Shown: positions 10,872-22,309 of the stretch, in pieces | Layout: each line of letters opens with the position of its first letter | Numbering within the stretch: the first letter of the stretch is position 1 | Assembly (NCBI GenBank): GCA_025094145.1 | Contig: JALLLS010000011.1 | Coordinates: 1 to 64,000, forward strand | Source of the DNA: Spinellus fusiger | Lineage: Eukaryota > Mucoromycota > Mucoromycetes > Mucorales > Phycomycetaceae | Reading direction: 5' to 3' | DNA length: 64,000 bases | Notes under the pieces: model-generated | The model's database searches: none | What the model saw: the letters and a program-made list of their open reading frames with translations, nothing else | What the model was told of the DNA's origin: nothing | Translations under genes and position numbers: made by a program

Positions 10872-12306
10872 ATGCGTCTCATTCATTCAATTGTGCCATG
10901 GTTCTCTTGGAGTGCCTTTCTTCTTTTGCAGAACCATGTAGTACATTGTTACAAGGTACTGTGCAGTCAAGACCCACAAGTCTATCCTCCATCCACAGTG
11001 CATACACCCTGTTATAGTACACAGTGGAAGACAATTGTTACTTTTGGGGATTCATGGACAGACAATGGGTAAGAATAGAATGAATTCTTTGGTATCCCAG
11101 CCTGTACTCATGTCTATTGTTTCACTGCAGCAAGGGTCCATTGAGTGAAACATCCTATCTTAATGAGGATTATGTAAGTATTGACGAGTAGTTAAAGGAC
11201 AGTTATTTACACATCTTTAGCTGGGACGCATGAGCAACGGGCCTACATGGGCAGAGTATCTATCAAAATCATCAGGTTCTGACTTGTATAATTTTGCTTT
11301 CTCTGGTGCTACTGCCAACAATGTAAGTAGTTTATCTATTTGTCTATTTGTCTATCTGTCTATTTGTTTCACTCTATCATTAAGGAGACCTGTGTTCTTT
11401 CTATAGAAAATCATTCCACGAAGCACGCTAGATGTCGGACAACAGATCCAACTATTCTTTATGACTACAGACACTAAGCAATTGGATCCATTAGAAACAC
11501 TTTATATATTATGGATAGGCAAGTGATTACTTTATTATCATATTCTCCTTTTTAATGGATTGATATTTATACATATACACTTTTATACATATATATATAT
11601 ATACATATATATTTCCTTACGATTAATAGGAGTAAATGATGTTCATGACATGTTTGTCAATAATATCAACAGCACGGATGCATTGGAACCTATTATTAAT
11701 AGTGTAATCTCTTCTATTGATGAGCAAATGGTCAGTATTATTTGGAATACAAGCCAAAATACCTGCACAACTCCTTCACTTACCTAAAAGAGTACAGGAA
11801 ACATTGTACCATCAAGCATCAGCACGTCATTTTTTTATCATGGGGCTGGCACCTATTGATCATTTGCCGTTGTTCAATGCCCTCACAGAACAGCAAAAGG
11901 AGACACTTTCACAAGTCATTGATATTTACAATGCTAAGATGTTGAATTTAACTCAGGATCTTCTACAGCGCTATGGCTCTACTTCTATCCAGCAACTAAC
12001 AGGACAGAAACATCTCACGGCTTTTGTACATCCAACCTTCTACTTTTATCCGTCCAGCAGTCTTTTCACGGCATGCTTCCAGGACCCTTCCTCCTATCAA
12101 TTGTTGGATGTTGTCCATAGCTGTAGAGCTGGCAGTCACTACACATGTCGTACGCCTGACAGGTAATGTAGTCTATAGAGGGTATCTTATTGAGCCTGTA
12201 ATATGTCTCTTTCTATAGGTATCTTTGGTGGGATGATTGGCACCCAACTACACATGCTCAGCAGATCATAGCAGAGAGTGTTTATAGTACTGTAAAAGCA
12301 CTCTAA
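10872..12306 (+). CDS. Secreted GDSL lipase/esterase (SGNH hydrolase)
   Basis: Seven exons: 10,872-11,068, 11,131-11,173, 11,221-11,322, 11,407-11,518, 11,630-11,701, 11,754-12,162 and 12,219-12,306 (1,023 nt, 340 aa). The N-terminus is a hydrophobic signal peptide. The GDSL block I is FGDSWTDNG (nucleophile Ser), block III supplies the Asn in FSGATANN, block V-type IGVNDVHD follows, and the catalytic Asp/His pair is in WWDDWHPT near the C-terminus, so all SGNH residues are present. The family hydrolyses esters of lipids or carbohydrates; substrate cannot be told from sequence. Intron 4 (11,519-11,629) begins GC, not GT. The sixth junction needs a 52-nt intron with donor GTGTAA; without it the frame breaks, so this is the least certain boundary. 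Confidence 0.85.
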
Positions 12307-12547
12307 TCTTCTTGTTTTTCTTTATGGATATTTAGTACTGTTATAAACTGTCTTGATCCTTATTGAATAGTATGAATAGGGAGTCCTCTTGTCTATCTTC
12401 ATGAATACATGTGATGTTATTAGGATATTCAAGGGAGGGTGTATAAATATTAGGCATAATTAATTGTGCCAATGGTCTCTGCTATTCTACTCTTTATTCT
12501 ATTCTATTCTATTCTCTATTCTACTCTCTACTATTCTGCTCTCTACT
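12307..12547. repeat. Intergenic promoter region with TTCTA-type pentamer tract
   Basis: The 70 bp before the HAD start codon (about 12,478-12,547) is almost pure pyrimidine plus A in imperfect (CTATT/TCTAC) pentamers and runs right up to the ATG. A similar tract precedes the ankyrin gene at 17,630-17,685. It may serve as a core-promoter/5'-UTR tract or be a simple microsatellite. Confidence 0.5.
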
Positions 12548-13380
12548 ATGCCCACAGTTGCATTTGACTTGCTAGGTAATTCTTTCCTTACGAGTGAGTC
12601 AGTGAGCCAAGGTGTGACCCTTTCTTCATAGGAACACTGTTAAGTTTTCAGTGCGTCATAGCCCAGTTACAAGTGACCTTTTCTACAGAATTGTCATGCC
12701 AACACAAGGCACGACAGTTCTACTACGGGTGGTTGTGGGCTGGTTTGCGTGACTACTTTGGCTCTTCTCATGCGGGTCGCTACCGCCCACTGCTGCCACT
12801 GCTGAGGACTGGGTTAGAAAGAGCACGCGTTGTGTTGGACATGGATCCACCCACCCACGAACAGACAGAACAGGTCATGGAAGCATTTTCACGTCTTGAG
12901 CTCATGGAGACAGCAATGGAGGCCCTTGAGCTTCTTCATCATCATAAGTGGGACATATGGGTGCTGACCAATGGCTCCTACAGCGACACGGACGCACTAT
13001 TGAAGCGACATGGATTAGAGACAATGATAGGCGACAATATTCTCAGCTGTGATGATCTGGCCATCTCTAAACCCCACCCAAAAGTCTACTCAGAGTACAT
13101 GAGAAGGGCTGTTCACAAAACAAAGCGCATTGAAGTAAGGTGTAGAGGGAACACATTTTTTTGGAATTCATGAGATAAGAATTTTTATTTAGTGTCCAGT
13201 AATGCCTGGGATCTGGCAGGAGCAAAAAATGTCTCTGTTCGGACAGTGTACCTGACGACTGAAGAAAAGGTCTACAGTGCAGATAGCTACGACGGTACTT
13301 CTCCTGACTGTCAGGGGGATTCTCTGTTGACATGTGTACAGTTAATGATTCAATTGGAGAACAAGCGACGCTTTCTCTAG
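12548..13380 (+). CDS. HAD-superfamily hydrolase, haloacid-dehalogenase type II-like
   Basis: Three exons: 12,548-12,575, 12,632-13,141 and 13,193-13,380 (726 nt, 241 aa). HAD motif I is split by intron 1 and reads FDLLGTL (nucleophile Asp); motif II is LTNGS; motif III Lys is in SKPHPKVY; motif IV is the SSNAWDLAGA signature characteristic of L-2-haloacid dehalogenase-like proteins. A helical cap lies between motifs I and II (about residues 15-110), as in the type II subfamily. Substrate is unknown: such fungal enzymes are often annotated dehalogenases but may be phosphatases. The intron 2 donor was placed at 13,142 (GTAGAG) because it alone restores frame into SSNAWD. It is convergent with the exonuclease gene, with only 56 bp between the stops. 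Confidence 0.85.
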
Positions 13381-13436
13381 GACCAGCCTATGCATCCATG
13401 TGTAGTGTGTAGATACGCACCTTGTATACATTGGGA

Positions 13437-14514
13437 CTATTTCTTAAAGTGGTGGGGATTGCGCCATTTGGTATTGGCTTCAAGAAGACAGCCCTCTTCC
13501 CACATTCTTCTTCCAATAGCAGCAAGATTACGAGCATCATCCAATCCAGAGTGTTCTCTGCCTACAAAACGCATCCCAAGCGCATGAAGCATGGCAGGAA
13601 TATTTTTGTTTTCTGGATAATTATAAAATTGACGAAACTGTTTTCGAAGGTTAATCCAAGGCACAGAGAAGTAGCTGGGGCGTTTTTTGAGGCGGCTATG
13701 GGCACATTGTTTTGTGATAAAGTCACGTATATCAAAGGGACCATCTATTGGATTGAGACCTCTATTCTTCTTTATCATGCCTACCAGTGACAAAGACTGC
13801 CGAGTTTTCATTGAATAGAGAGTATTTAACAAGGAATTCTTGGAATTCATCAAGGACTTGAACAAAAGGAGGACTTCTATTGACAGTGGCCTTGGTGTGT
13901 AGATGAGTCTGTCTGTGGGTGTTTATTCCAAGGCTTACTTGATCAATGCCTGTCAACTCAAGACAAAAGTCGGATAGGATAGGATTGATAGTGGGTTTGA
14001 CGTAGGATCTGTATTCATCTACCTAGAATGGATGAGTTGGAAAGAAAGAGTGCTTACTATAGCCATTGTATGGGCATCGACAAGAACCACAGGGAATTCA
14101 ATGATTTCATTGGGATAATCAAATCCTCCACCCAATTCACAGGTGGCTTCCACATCAAAGAACAAGTAGTAGTCATAGAGAGGTTGAATTGTCTTTGGTT
14201 TGCTAGACACGTTCTATGATGAGTCCAAGGAATATCTTTTTTCTTTTCTTTCTTCTTTCTTCTCTCATTTTCATTTTATTATCAGGTATAGCTAATAGGC
14301 TTTACATTACAGTGTCTTTTGCTGCAGTGTTCTTTGTTGCAGTGTCTTCTGCTACGGGATCACTGGGAGGGAATGAGGCTGTAGAGGGCGCAACACCCTT
14401 TTTCTTGGCCTTTCTTATCTGTTTCTTTATATCTTTCTTGTTACCATGAGGGGTAATGCCCAACTCCAATAGAGAAAGACGCAATGCCTCCACTGTGGCA
14501 GAAGTGTTGGTCAT
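13437..14514 (-). CDS. ERI1: ERI1-type 3'-5' exonuclease with N-terminal SAP domain
   Basis: Minus-strand gene with start at 14,514 and stop at 13,437-13,439. Exon 1 encodes a SAP-like DNA/RNA-binding helix pair (LRLSLLELGITPHGNKKDIK). Later exons encode a DEDDh exonuclease: Exo I DVEATCE, with TINPILSDFCLELTGIDQ in the region between, Exo II-type FVTDGPFDIRDF, and Exo III HSGLDDARN, which supplies the catalytic His and Asp. SAP plus DEDDh is the architecture of ERI1/3'hExo, which trims histone mRNA ends, 5.8S rRNA and small RNAs. Short introns lie near 14,311-14,200, 14,049-14,016, 13,944-13,896 and 13,792-13,752. The first junction can be drawn in more than one way. All catalytic residues are present, so it is probably active. 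Confidence 0.85.
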
Positions 14515-14739
14515 GATGGATAGAGACAGGACTTAGCTTTTCCCTTTATTTATTCTTTATTATGCTTAAAATGGAAATATATTTTATGGACTCCGATATT
14601 CCCTTTTAGGATGCATTTTTTTACTTGCTGTCTTTTGAGGTCTCTTTTTTTTGAGTTCTTTTTGAGTTCTTTTTGCATTCTTTTTGCGTTCTTTTTTTTT
14701 TTTTGGTTCAGTTTGCGTCTACCTTTCTTATCCATCGGC

Positions 14740-17093
14740 ATGGCAACTCAGTACCTACATAGAAAGAAGCAGCACCGTGAACTAGAGACAGCATTTGAAC
14801 TAGGGGACTCAGATGATCAGTCACTGTTCAGTCATGACAGCGAACACGAAGACTCCACTTTATTACCCATTCTCCATGACAACCAGGCACGATTCACTCA
14901 CCATGGCAACGCTTCTACCTTTTCTTTTGAAACCATACCTATGATACCACTGACACAAAGTCAGATACGTGACCCTGAGCTACAAAAAAAAGTCACTTTT
15001 TTCAATGGTCTTGGCTTAGTAGTAGGGGCTATGATTGGCAGTGGCATGTTCAGTTCTCCTGGTAAGCAAACAAGAATTAGGCTTAAAGAGAGACATTGTG
15101 ATACGGTTGAGAGAGAAATAGAGAGAGAGAGAGAGAGAGAAATATTGAGTGGATTATAGTAGAGAAACGTGAATCTCTTTTTCCATCTTTCTACTCTTTA
15201 TAATGCAATACAATCCATTCTATATTAGGACCTGTATTGGCATCAATGCATGGACCGGGCACTGCTCTTATTGTCTGGCTGGTATCTGGATTCCTGGCAC
15301 TCTCTGGTGCACTGTGCTATGCGGAATTAGGTACCATGTTACCAATGAACGGAGGAGAGGCAGTTTATCTTGGCCGTGCATTTGGCAGTCTTCCTTCTTT
15401 TATGTTTGAATTTGTGAGCATTGTGGTTCAAAAGGTAACTCATTTTCTACTGCCGGAAATACCCTGACCTTGCTCTCCTCTATTGGCAGCCAGGAAGCCT
15501 TGCTATTATCTGCATTGTCTTGGGTGAATATGTATCTCGCATTGCTTATCATACGTACTTTTTCAATGTCCCTCATGACTCAGACACTGCTGTGGAACTG
15601 GCAGATTCTGTCATTCCTGTATTTCTACCAAAACTCCTTGCTCTTGCTACTCTTCTGATTGTTAGTGTGTTGAACATGTGTTCTGTATCTATCAGCATCA
15701 GAGTCCAGGATCTATTAACAGTAGTAAAGGTCCTGACAGCCCTTGTTATCTCCATCATAGGTGTTGTTGTTCTCTCAAGAGGTACCTATTGGACAAGCAG
15801 TGCATTTCATGGCGATCCATTCAAGGACATTGGCACCATTACCTCGGGCCAATATGCTATAGCTCTTTATTCAGGTAATACTTCTACTCTCTCTCTCTCT
15901 CTCAGTGGCCATTCTTCTCCTTCTCTATCATGTCCCTGTATATTATATTATATTATATTATATTATATTATTATTTTAAAAAAGAAAAAGAAAAAGAAAA
16001 AGAAAAGTAATAAAAGCACAACAGGTCTTTGGGCTTACGATGGTTGGAATAACCTTAATTATGTCTCTGGTGAAATGAAGAACCCTCACAGAGATCTGCC
16101 GCGTGTTATCTTTTTTGGATTTCCTCTTGTCATCTTGTCGTATCTGCTGGCCAATGTTGCTTATTTGGCAGCACTACGACCCGAGGTGGTGATGCACACC
16201 AATACAGTAGTCATGGACTTTGGTAAAAAGTTATTTGGGCCTGTAGGTGGAATTCTGTTTGCCCTGTGTGTCGCCCTCAGCTGTTTTGGCGTAAGTTATA
16301 TCTATACCTTGATCATAAGCATATTCAATCGAAACAATAACAACAACAATAACAGACAGCCAATGCAGGTGTTTTTACAGGGGCGCGCATCATCTACGTC
16401 TCTGCCAAGCAAGGGCATATACCTGCTATCTTTGGCAGTCTAAACACAAGAACACAAACACCCCTGCCTGCTATTGTACTGCAGGCTGTGATGACAAGTA
16501 TAATGATCTCACTGGGTTCCTTCCGTGGTCTTGTCAACTTTTATTCATTGTGTGCATGGATGTGAGTTTACATTTTATAAGGTTAACACCGCACACCATT
16601 TACTTTTATTCTGATGCGCTCCTTGTAATACCCTCATCTTAATATGCTCCTCGTAATATGCTCATTTTAATATGTTCTAGATTCTACTTTCTTGCTGTTC
16701 TTTCTCTTTTGGTGTTTCGGTGGAAAGAACCAGAGTTAAAGCGGCCTTACCAGGTATGGCTTACAACCCCTGTTCTTTTTTGCATAGTGGCTTTATTTCT
16801 ATGTACCATGCCATTCATCGAAGCACCCTTTGAGAGTCTGTGTGCCATTGGGTTTGTTTTATTAGCCATTCCTATATGGCTTGTGCATGTGAAGTATGGC
16901 CATGCTATTCTCCATCGAGGGTCAGGTAAGGGGCGATGGATGTTGGAGTATAGAATAGTCTCACTTTCCTTGGTATTCTCTTATTCTCTTATTCTCTTAT
17001 TCTCTTATTGCTATAGCATGGATAGACTGTATCAAGGGGAAATACAGAGGCTACCAAGGCATGGAGGTGTCAGTCCATAGAACAGAGACTTGA
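14740..17093 (+). CDS. Amino-acid transporter, LAT-type (APC superfamily)
   Basis: Seven exons: 14,740-15,061, 15,229-15,434, 15,490-15,874, 16,025-16,290, 16,356-16,561, 16,681-16,925 and 17,017-17,093 (1,707 nt, 568 aa). A polar cytosolic N-terminus of about 90 residues precedes the first membrane segment, whose unwound substrate site reads GAMIGSGMFSSPG, the APC/LAT consensus. GLWAYDGWNNLNYV (TM6 region) and ANAGVFTGARIIYVSAKQGHIP (split here: ANAGVFTG then ARIIYVSA) are diagnostic of the LAT/SLC7 branch. About 12 hydrophobic segments follow in order. It should import or exchange neutral amino acids, possibly methionine as for fungal MUP1 relatives. Introns carry simple repeats: (GA)n at about 15,118-15,140 and (TATTA)n at about 15,939-15,975. 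Confidence 0.85.
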
Positions 17094-17690
17094 TCTCATC
17101 CAAATATGCTATATCCTTTAGACTAGACTGCTTCACCAAACTACACCTTTCACCAAATTACACCTTTAGCCAAACTACACTTAGATGTACACAATCAACG
17201 CATATCATTTAATGACAAAAATTCAGACAGAAATTCATTATGAATACTAAAGTAACTGGGATATCTATCCATCAAGATATTTTCTATTGAAGACCACTTC
17301 TTTATGGTGTATTTTACAAGACATTTCTCTTCTTTCGTTCCTTTGTTCGCTTGTTGTTCTGTCACTTGTCCATTGTGCGTTCTACAGGAGACCTATTTCT
17401 GCGGATGATCTTTCCAGTATCCAATCATACACTAGACCCTTCCTTCTAGAGTAAAAAGCATGGAAGTAATAATGAATATTCTTTAAGTGAGGATAACATC
17501 GTAGCACTTTCCATATTATTCTCCATGTCTTCTATTCTTTGTCTAATGACCAGGATAGAACCGAGACATTTAGTGCCACCTTTATTTATACAGAGCACAT
17601 CTTTAATAGACGGATTCTTTTGATCCTATCCTGTTCTGTTCTATCCTGTTCTGTTCTATCCTATTCTATTCTATCCTATTCTCTGATTGA
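17094..17690. other. Intergenic region with small tandem repeats
   Basis: There is a three-unit imperfect repeat (caccaaactacaccttt type) at about 17,134-17,182 and a (TTCTATCCTG/A)n tract at about 17,630-17,685, immediately before the next start codon. No gene seen. Confidence 0.5.
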
Positions 17691-19533
17691 ATGATTTACG
17701 AAAGCTATTACAAAACAAGGGAACTCCCTCCACTCCCAAAATCACCATTAAGGAATACAAAACCACAGTCCTCCGTTGCTATGCTTCATCTTCAGCCCTT
17801 GATCCATATAGTGGAGACATTAAACTGTACTGACATGAAAACACAACTGGACACTGCAATAGGTGCTCTTGCCATGTCATGGACAGAAGAGCACACCAAG
17901 CTAATGGACACATTGTATGCATCAGAACAAGAGCAGGCAAAACTAAAACAAATAATAAGACAACACCATGATCACTATGAAAAGGCAGTCAGAGAAACTC
18001 GATTCTACAAGAATAAATATGAAAAGATGGCCGATAGGTATATGTGCTATAGAGTAGCAGTCGATCCTTCTTTTGATATGAAGAGATACTCCTCTTCTCT
18101 CGATACTACAACCTCCACCTCTTCTCAGGATCCAAAAGATAGTCAAGTACTCCGAGATCACAGTCTATTCAACTCCAACACATCCTTACCCTCTCTCTGT
18201 AATTCTCATACATGCAAGATGGTCTGTGTGGAGGACTCTGATGAGCCCGTGGATCTGCTGTCTATTCTCTCTAGTGGAGAAGCCATTGCGTCGTGTGCCT
18301 CTTCTGTTCTTACTAATACATCTATACCTTATTCATCTCTCTACTCTTATCCCATCTCTCGACCACGCATACAATCACCCTTGAAAGAGAGTGAAATACA
18401 CACCAGTGAACTACAACAGATAAAATTCAAAACCACCACATCCTCTACCTCATCACTCACTCCTCCAAAACCACAACCAAAACCAAAATCAGTACTAAGA
18501 TATGCCTGTGGTGAAGGCTTTTGGGATACCATTGCACACTCTAGCCATTCAAAAACAGAAGTAGATACACTGATAAAGTAAGAAATAGACCCCCATCCCA
18601 AGCCTCAAAGAAGATCCCACTAACGCAAAAAGAATAGCAACTACCTTCGCAGAGGAGGTCAGCCCAATGTCGCAAAGGTCTATTCTACTGTCAGAGCAGT
18701 GAAGGAAGGCTACAGTCTTGTCCATGCCCTTGTGGCTGTTAAAAACACCAATGCCCTTGAACGCATTATTGCTGCCAAAGCCAATGTCAATGTCCTTCCT
18801 CTGTCTTCTTCACCCCAGGATAGGATGTCTCCTCTTGTTTTGGCTGCGGGTCTTGGCTACACTAACGGTGTTCGTTTACTTGTGGAAAAAGGACATGCAG
18901 ATCTTATCAACAGTCGTGGGCCCCATCAGGAGACAGCACTGCATGCTGCCGTACAGTGCGATTCTCTTGAAAATGTACTGTATTTATTAAGGATGTCTAA
19001 TAATGCACTACTAGAAGTGACAGATGAAGCAGGTACGGTGGCAGGGTATAGTCTGTGGGTCATAACATTACTTGTGTCTGTGTCTGTCTGTTAAAGGTGC
19101 CACTCCTCTTCATTATGCCTGTAGTGCAGGAAGAACACGCATGGTGTCACTGTTTATCCGAGAATGTGGGGCTGTGCCTAATCCAAAAGATAAAAAGGGA
19201 GAAACACCACTTCATTATGCTGTTCGCCACCGTAAACCCAAGGTGATTGCCAAAATCATTGGTGACATGGGCCTGTGTCCGAATCTATTTGCCTCGAACG
19301 GTGTGTTGACGCCCCTGGATCTGGCAAGGGCGGGGGGATTAAAGGCGATTGCAAGATATCTAAAGGAGCATGGGGCCAAGAGCAACAAGGAAATAGACAA
19401 GGCACGTCAGCATGGATCTGGATCCACCTGCAGTGAAATAAAGCCCACAACAAGAAGAAGGCTGTTATCCAACAAGCCTTCTCTGCTGCTAAGAAGCAAG
19501 ATTGAGGGGTTTTTGTCTGGATTCTTATCATGA
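17691..19533 (+). CDS. Coiled-coil and ankyrin-repeat protein
   Basis: Three exons: 17,691-18,577, 18,638-19,032 and 19,097-19,533 (1,719 nt, 572 aa). The N-terminal third has a helical, Lys/Glu-rich coiled-coil-like region (about residues 60-120). A Ser/Thr/Pro-rich low-complexity linker follows (about 125-290). The C-terminal half is a run of ankyrin repeats, with consensus pieces MSPLVLAAGLGYTNGVRLLV, ETALHAAVQCDS, ATPLHYACSAGRTRMVSLFI, ETPLHYAVRHRKPKVIAKII and LTPLDLARAGGLKAIARYL, then a basic tail. The first intron has a textbook CTAAC branch site at about 18,620. It is a protein-interaction scaffold; no specific orthologue is recognised. The start was taken as the first ATG of the long open frame. 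Confidence 0.75.
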
Positions 19534-19929
19534 CAAAACTGATGTTGCCTGTGCTTGTAGCATTCATCATCATCATAAGGATAATAATAATAAGGATAAG
19601 GATAATAATAAGGATAGTAAGGATATTAGTGATAGTATAAATCATCCTCCCCCTCCTCCCCTATAGCCTATACAATACCCCTCACCATAATGATAACGAT
19701 ACTTATACAATGCTACCTTATAATGATACTCACCACCCATATTCTAATAATTCACTCTTCCATTATGACAATAACAACAACATCAATAATAATAATAATA
19801 ACATTATCTATCATACTATTTCCATGTCAAACTACACTCAATGTAATCTATTGTTTGTATATATATATATATATATATACATACATATACATACATACAT
19901 ATAGGCCATTATGCTCTTCCTCCCTCAAG
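19534..19929. repeat. Intergenic microsatellite-rich stretch
   Basis: ATC/ATA-type triplet runs (about 19,563-19,640), AAT/AAC runs (about 19,770-19,805) and an (AT)n/(ATAC)n tract (about 19,858-19,905) lie between the convergent ends of the ankyrin and prefoldin genes. No gene. Confidence 0.6.
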
Positions 19930-20353
19930 TTACATTGTCCGTGGTCCTTGGAGAATATCCTTCAGATTTCCCTGTGCATCCGAAGCAGCTCTTTCCCAAT
20001 ACTTCTGTGTCTTCTCCAGCTGCTGGATAGACTCGTCAGCAGTGGATATAGTAGTAACATACTGTGATTTCATCTCACTCAATGGAGACTGTATGAACCT
20101 GTTGTCGCTCAGTGAGTCTCGGCTGTACAGACACCTTACAGCTAGACACCTACATCTTGCCCACGGGTTTATAGGTCTTTGTTGTGCTTTCCAGGGCATC
20201 CAACTCACGACGTGTCAGTTCAGCCATTTTTCGCTCTCTCTGTTTAGATTGAATTTGTCCCTTGACCTGGTTGACTTGTTGTACACTGGAGACATATTTA
20301 GCCTGGAGTTCTACAAACACTCTTCGAATAGCATCATCGTTAATGGCAGCCAT
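19930..20353 (-). CDS. PFD1: Prefoldin subunit 1
   Basis: Two exons, 20,154-20,353 and 19,930-20,098, give 122 aa, the same length as human PFDN1. It is a beta-type prefoldin: an N-terminal helix (INDDAIRRVFVELQAKYVSS), the central hairpin turn region (YKPVGKMFIQSP, matching the family YxxVGRMF), and a C-terminal helix ending LKDILQG. The intron falls exactly inside the KM codon pair. Prefoldin is a cytosolic hexamer that passes unfolded actin and tubulin to the CCT chaperonin. An in-frame upstream ATG at 20,458 would add 35 Asn/Arg-rich residues; I chose MAAIND because it matches the family start. Confidence 0.9.
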
Positions 20354-20888
20354 AATAGAACACGAGGAGAGTGCTCTGTTATTTTCATTATGGTTGTTTA
20401 AGGTTGATGTATTGGATCTCCGATCACGTGTTGAATGGAGTGTCCGCCTATTTTCCACTGCTTCTCTCTCTAGGTACTGGAGAGAGAGAGAAGAGGAACA
20501 ATAGCAAGGAGAACAGACATGTTGGGTCTTTTGGAGAATGTCCTTTATAGATATAAATAGATGTACTATGGATTTTATTATAGAAAGAGTTATCTATTCC
20601 ACAGTCACTGTTTACTATTGTATTCTCCTGGTGTCTAGAGTGATATCATGCCATAGTCCAATGCCACTAACAAACAGAAGAATAATTACAACAACTGTAA
20701 TAATAGAAATAGGAAGAAGAAAAAAGAAGAAAAAAAAAAGAAAAATAGGGCAAAGACAAACAGGCCTCCTGACAAATATAAAGGGAGGGTAGTTGCCGGA
20801 GTTTAAATAGAGACAATGGAATAGCAGTGCACTTTCGCAACTTCCCTTTTCTGTTTCTTTCTCCTATTTGCTCTTGCTCTTACTACTC
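20354..20888. other. Divergent promoter region, prefoldin 1 / AN1 zinc finger
   Basis: It contains a (GA)n stretch at about 20,480-20,500, an A-rich run at about 20,715-20,745 and a pyrimidine-rich stretch just before the plus-strand ATG. No gene seen. Confidence 0.5.
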
Positions 20889-21859
20889 ATGGAACTCTTT
20901 CACATTGGAAAACACTGCACCTATAAAGAATGCTCCCAGTTGGGTGAGTCACCACAGAAGAGTATCAGACACAATAGACTAATAGTAAGAGTAGACTTTC
21001 TTCCTTACACTTGCTATCACTGCAAAAACATCTACTGGTAAACAATAAGAACATCCATGCATAGAGAAGAGTGGTATTTGTCACTAGAGTAACTCACCAA
21101 AGTGGACAGTCAGGAACACTTTAAACTGGAAGACCACGCATGTCCCCGGTTAAAAGATCCTTCTATGGACATAAGGTACAGTCCTCGTCGGATATTCGGG
21201 ATATACACTTACGTCCTAGAGTTCCTACATGTCCATTGTGTGAGAAGCCTGTTTCTGTGCCCCGTGGAGAAGATCCCAATATAAAGGTAGACATAGGAAG
21301 AATGGACTGTAAACTGACTGGGATGTACCAGGTCAATCAACACATACAAAACAACTGTGCCAACCCGAATCCACTGAATAACACATGCAGAGCAGGAGGA
21401 TGTAAACAGAAGCTGCTTGTCCCTATGACTTGTCCCAACTGTAAACTATCTTATTGTGTGAAGCATCGACTGGACATTGACCATGCCTGCCCTGGAAAGA
21501 GAGTGGATAAAGCCAACACGTCTCTGGGTGGATATGCCGCACTTCAGAGGGCTTCCAAAGGCAAACCACCAGTATCCAGCATCACACCAGCACAGATGGA
21601 GGAAATAGCACGATTGCAGTCTAAAGCCAAAAGCAAGGTAATTTTTTCTACCTACACACGGATAGTGCCTAGGAGACTGCCTCGTACTATTTCTATAGTA
21701 TGCATGGCTCTTCATACACCACTATCACCAACATTAGTAATAATGATGACTAATACTGTGGGCTTCGTGGATTAGCATTTGACAGAGAATGAACAGATAA
21801 AATTGGCTACTTTGTTATCTCTCAAGGAAAAGAACAACAGCAAATGTCTAATGTCTTGA
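20889..21859 (+). CDS. CUZ1: CUZ1/ZFAND2-type AN1 zinc-finger protein
   Basis: Five exons: 20,889-20,943, 20,992-21,037, 21,110-21,175, 21,220-21,637 and 21,776-21,859 (669 nt, 222 aa). Two AN1 zinc fingers are complete: finger 1 from CTYKECSQL through DFLPYTCYHCKNIYCQEH to HAC, finger 2 from CRAGGCKQK through CPNCKLSYCVKH to HAC. The segment VPTCPLCEKPVSV between them matches ZFAND2A/B. The last exon (LTENEQIKLATLLSLK) resembles a ubiquitin-interacting helix. The family links Cdc48/p97 and the proteasome, especially under arsenite stress. An apparent frameshift at about 21,175 disappears if the 44-nt intron 21,176-21,219 is removed. Confidence 0.85.
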
Positions 21860-22309
21860 AGAAATGGGAAGTCGCTGCCAAAGTGTCTCTCTTCTGTATG
21901 GGATGTGGATGCTAGGGAGAAGAGATTGTTGTGACTTGGATTTGGAATCCTATTCTTCTATGCTTGTTATTATGGCATAGAGAGTCAACATGAGGTCACA
22001 TGACAAGAAAGAAGAGGTCGACCTTGCTACCCAATAATACTCGGAATATCCCTATAGAACATTCACCATTTCATAGGAAGAATAAAACATGTCATTTGAT
22101 TTTCTTTTTTCTTTTTCGTTGGCATGACAGCTGAGTGCCATGACCAATATCACAATTATATATAATAAGTAACTATATTTCTATTTATGGCTAATAAGAC
22201 AGATTTATGTCTATTACTACACACCAGGAGATTTCTCTGGCCTTTAAGCGGTGATATCTCTTTCCTTTTACGTAAAAGAAAAATGCACCTTATATAGAAC
22301 AATGATTAA
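21860..22309. other. Intergenic, nothing recognised
   Basis: AT-rich downstream region of CUZ1. No ORF or repeat beyond a short match ('acacaccaggagat') to about 59,745. Confidence 0.4.

Noticed and set aside
11702..11753. Apparent frameshift in the GDSL esterase
   Set aside because: A 52-nt intron with donor GTGTAA keeps frame and gives a total length divisible by three, though the donor is weak.
14550..14741. 63-aa Lys/Gln-rich minus ORF
   Set aside because: Low-complexity antisense of the T-rich promoter of the amino-acid transporter.
21140..21220. Apparent frameshift in the CUZ1-like gene
   Set aside because: Removing a 44-nt GT-AG intron (21,176-21,219) restores frame, joins conserved MDIR to VPTCPLC and makes the exon sum divisible by three.
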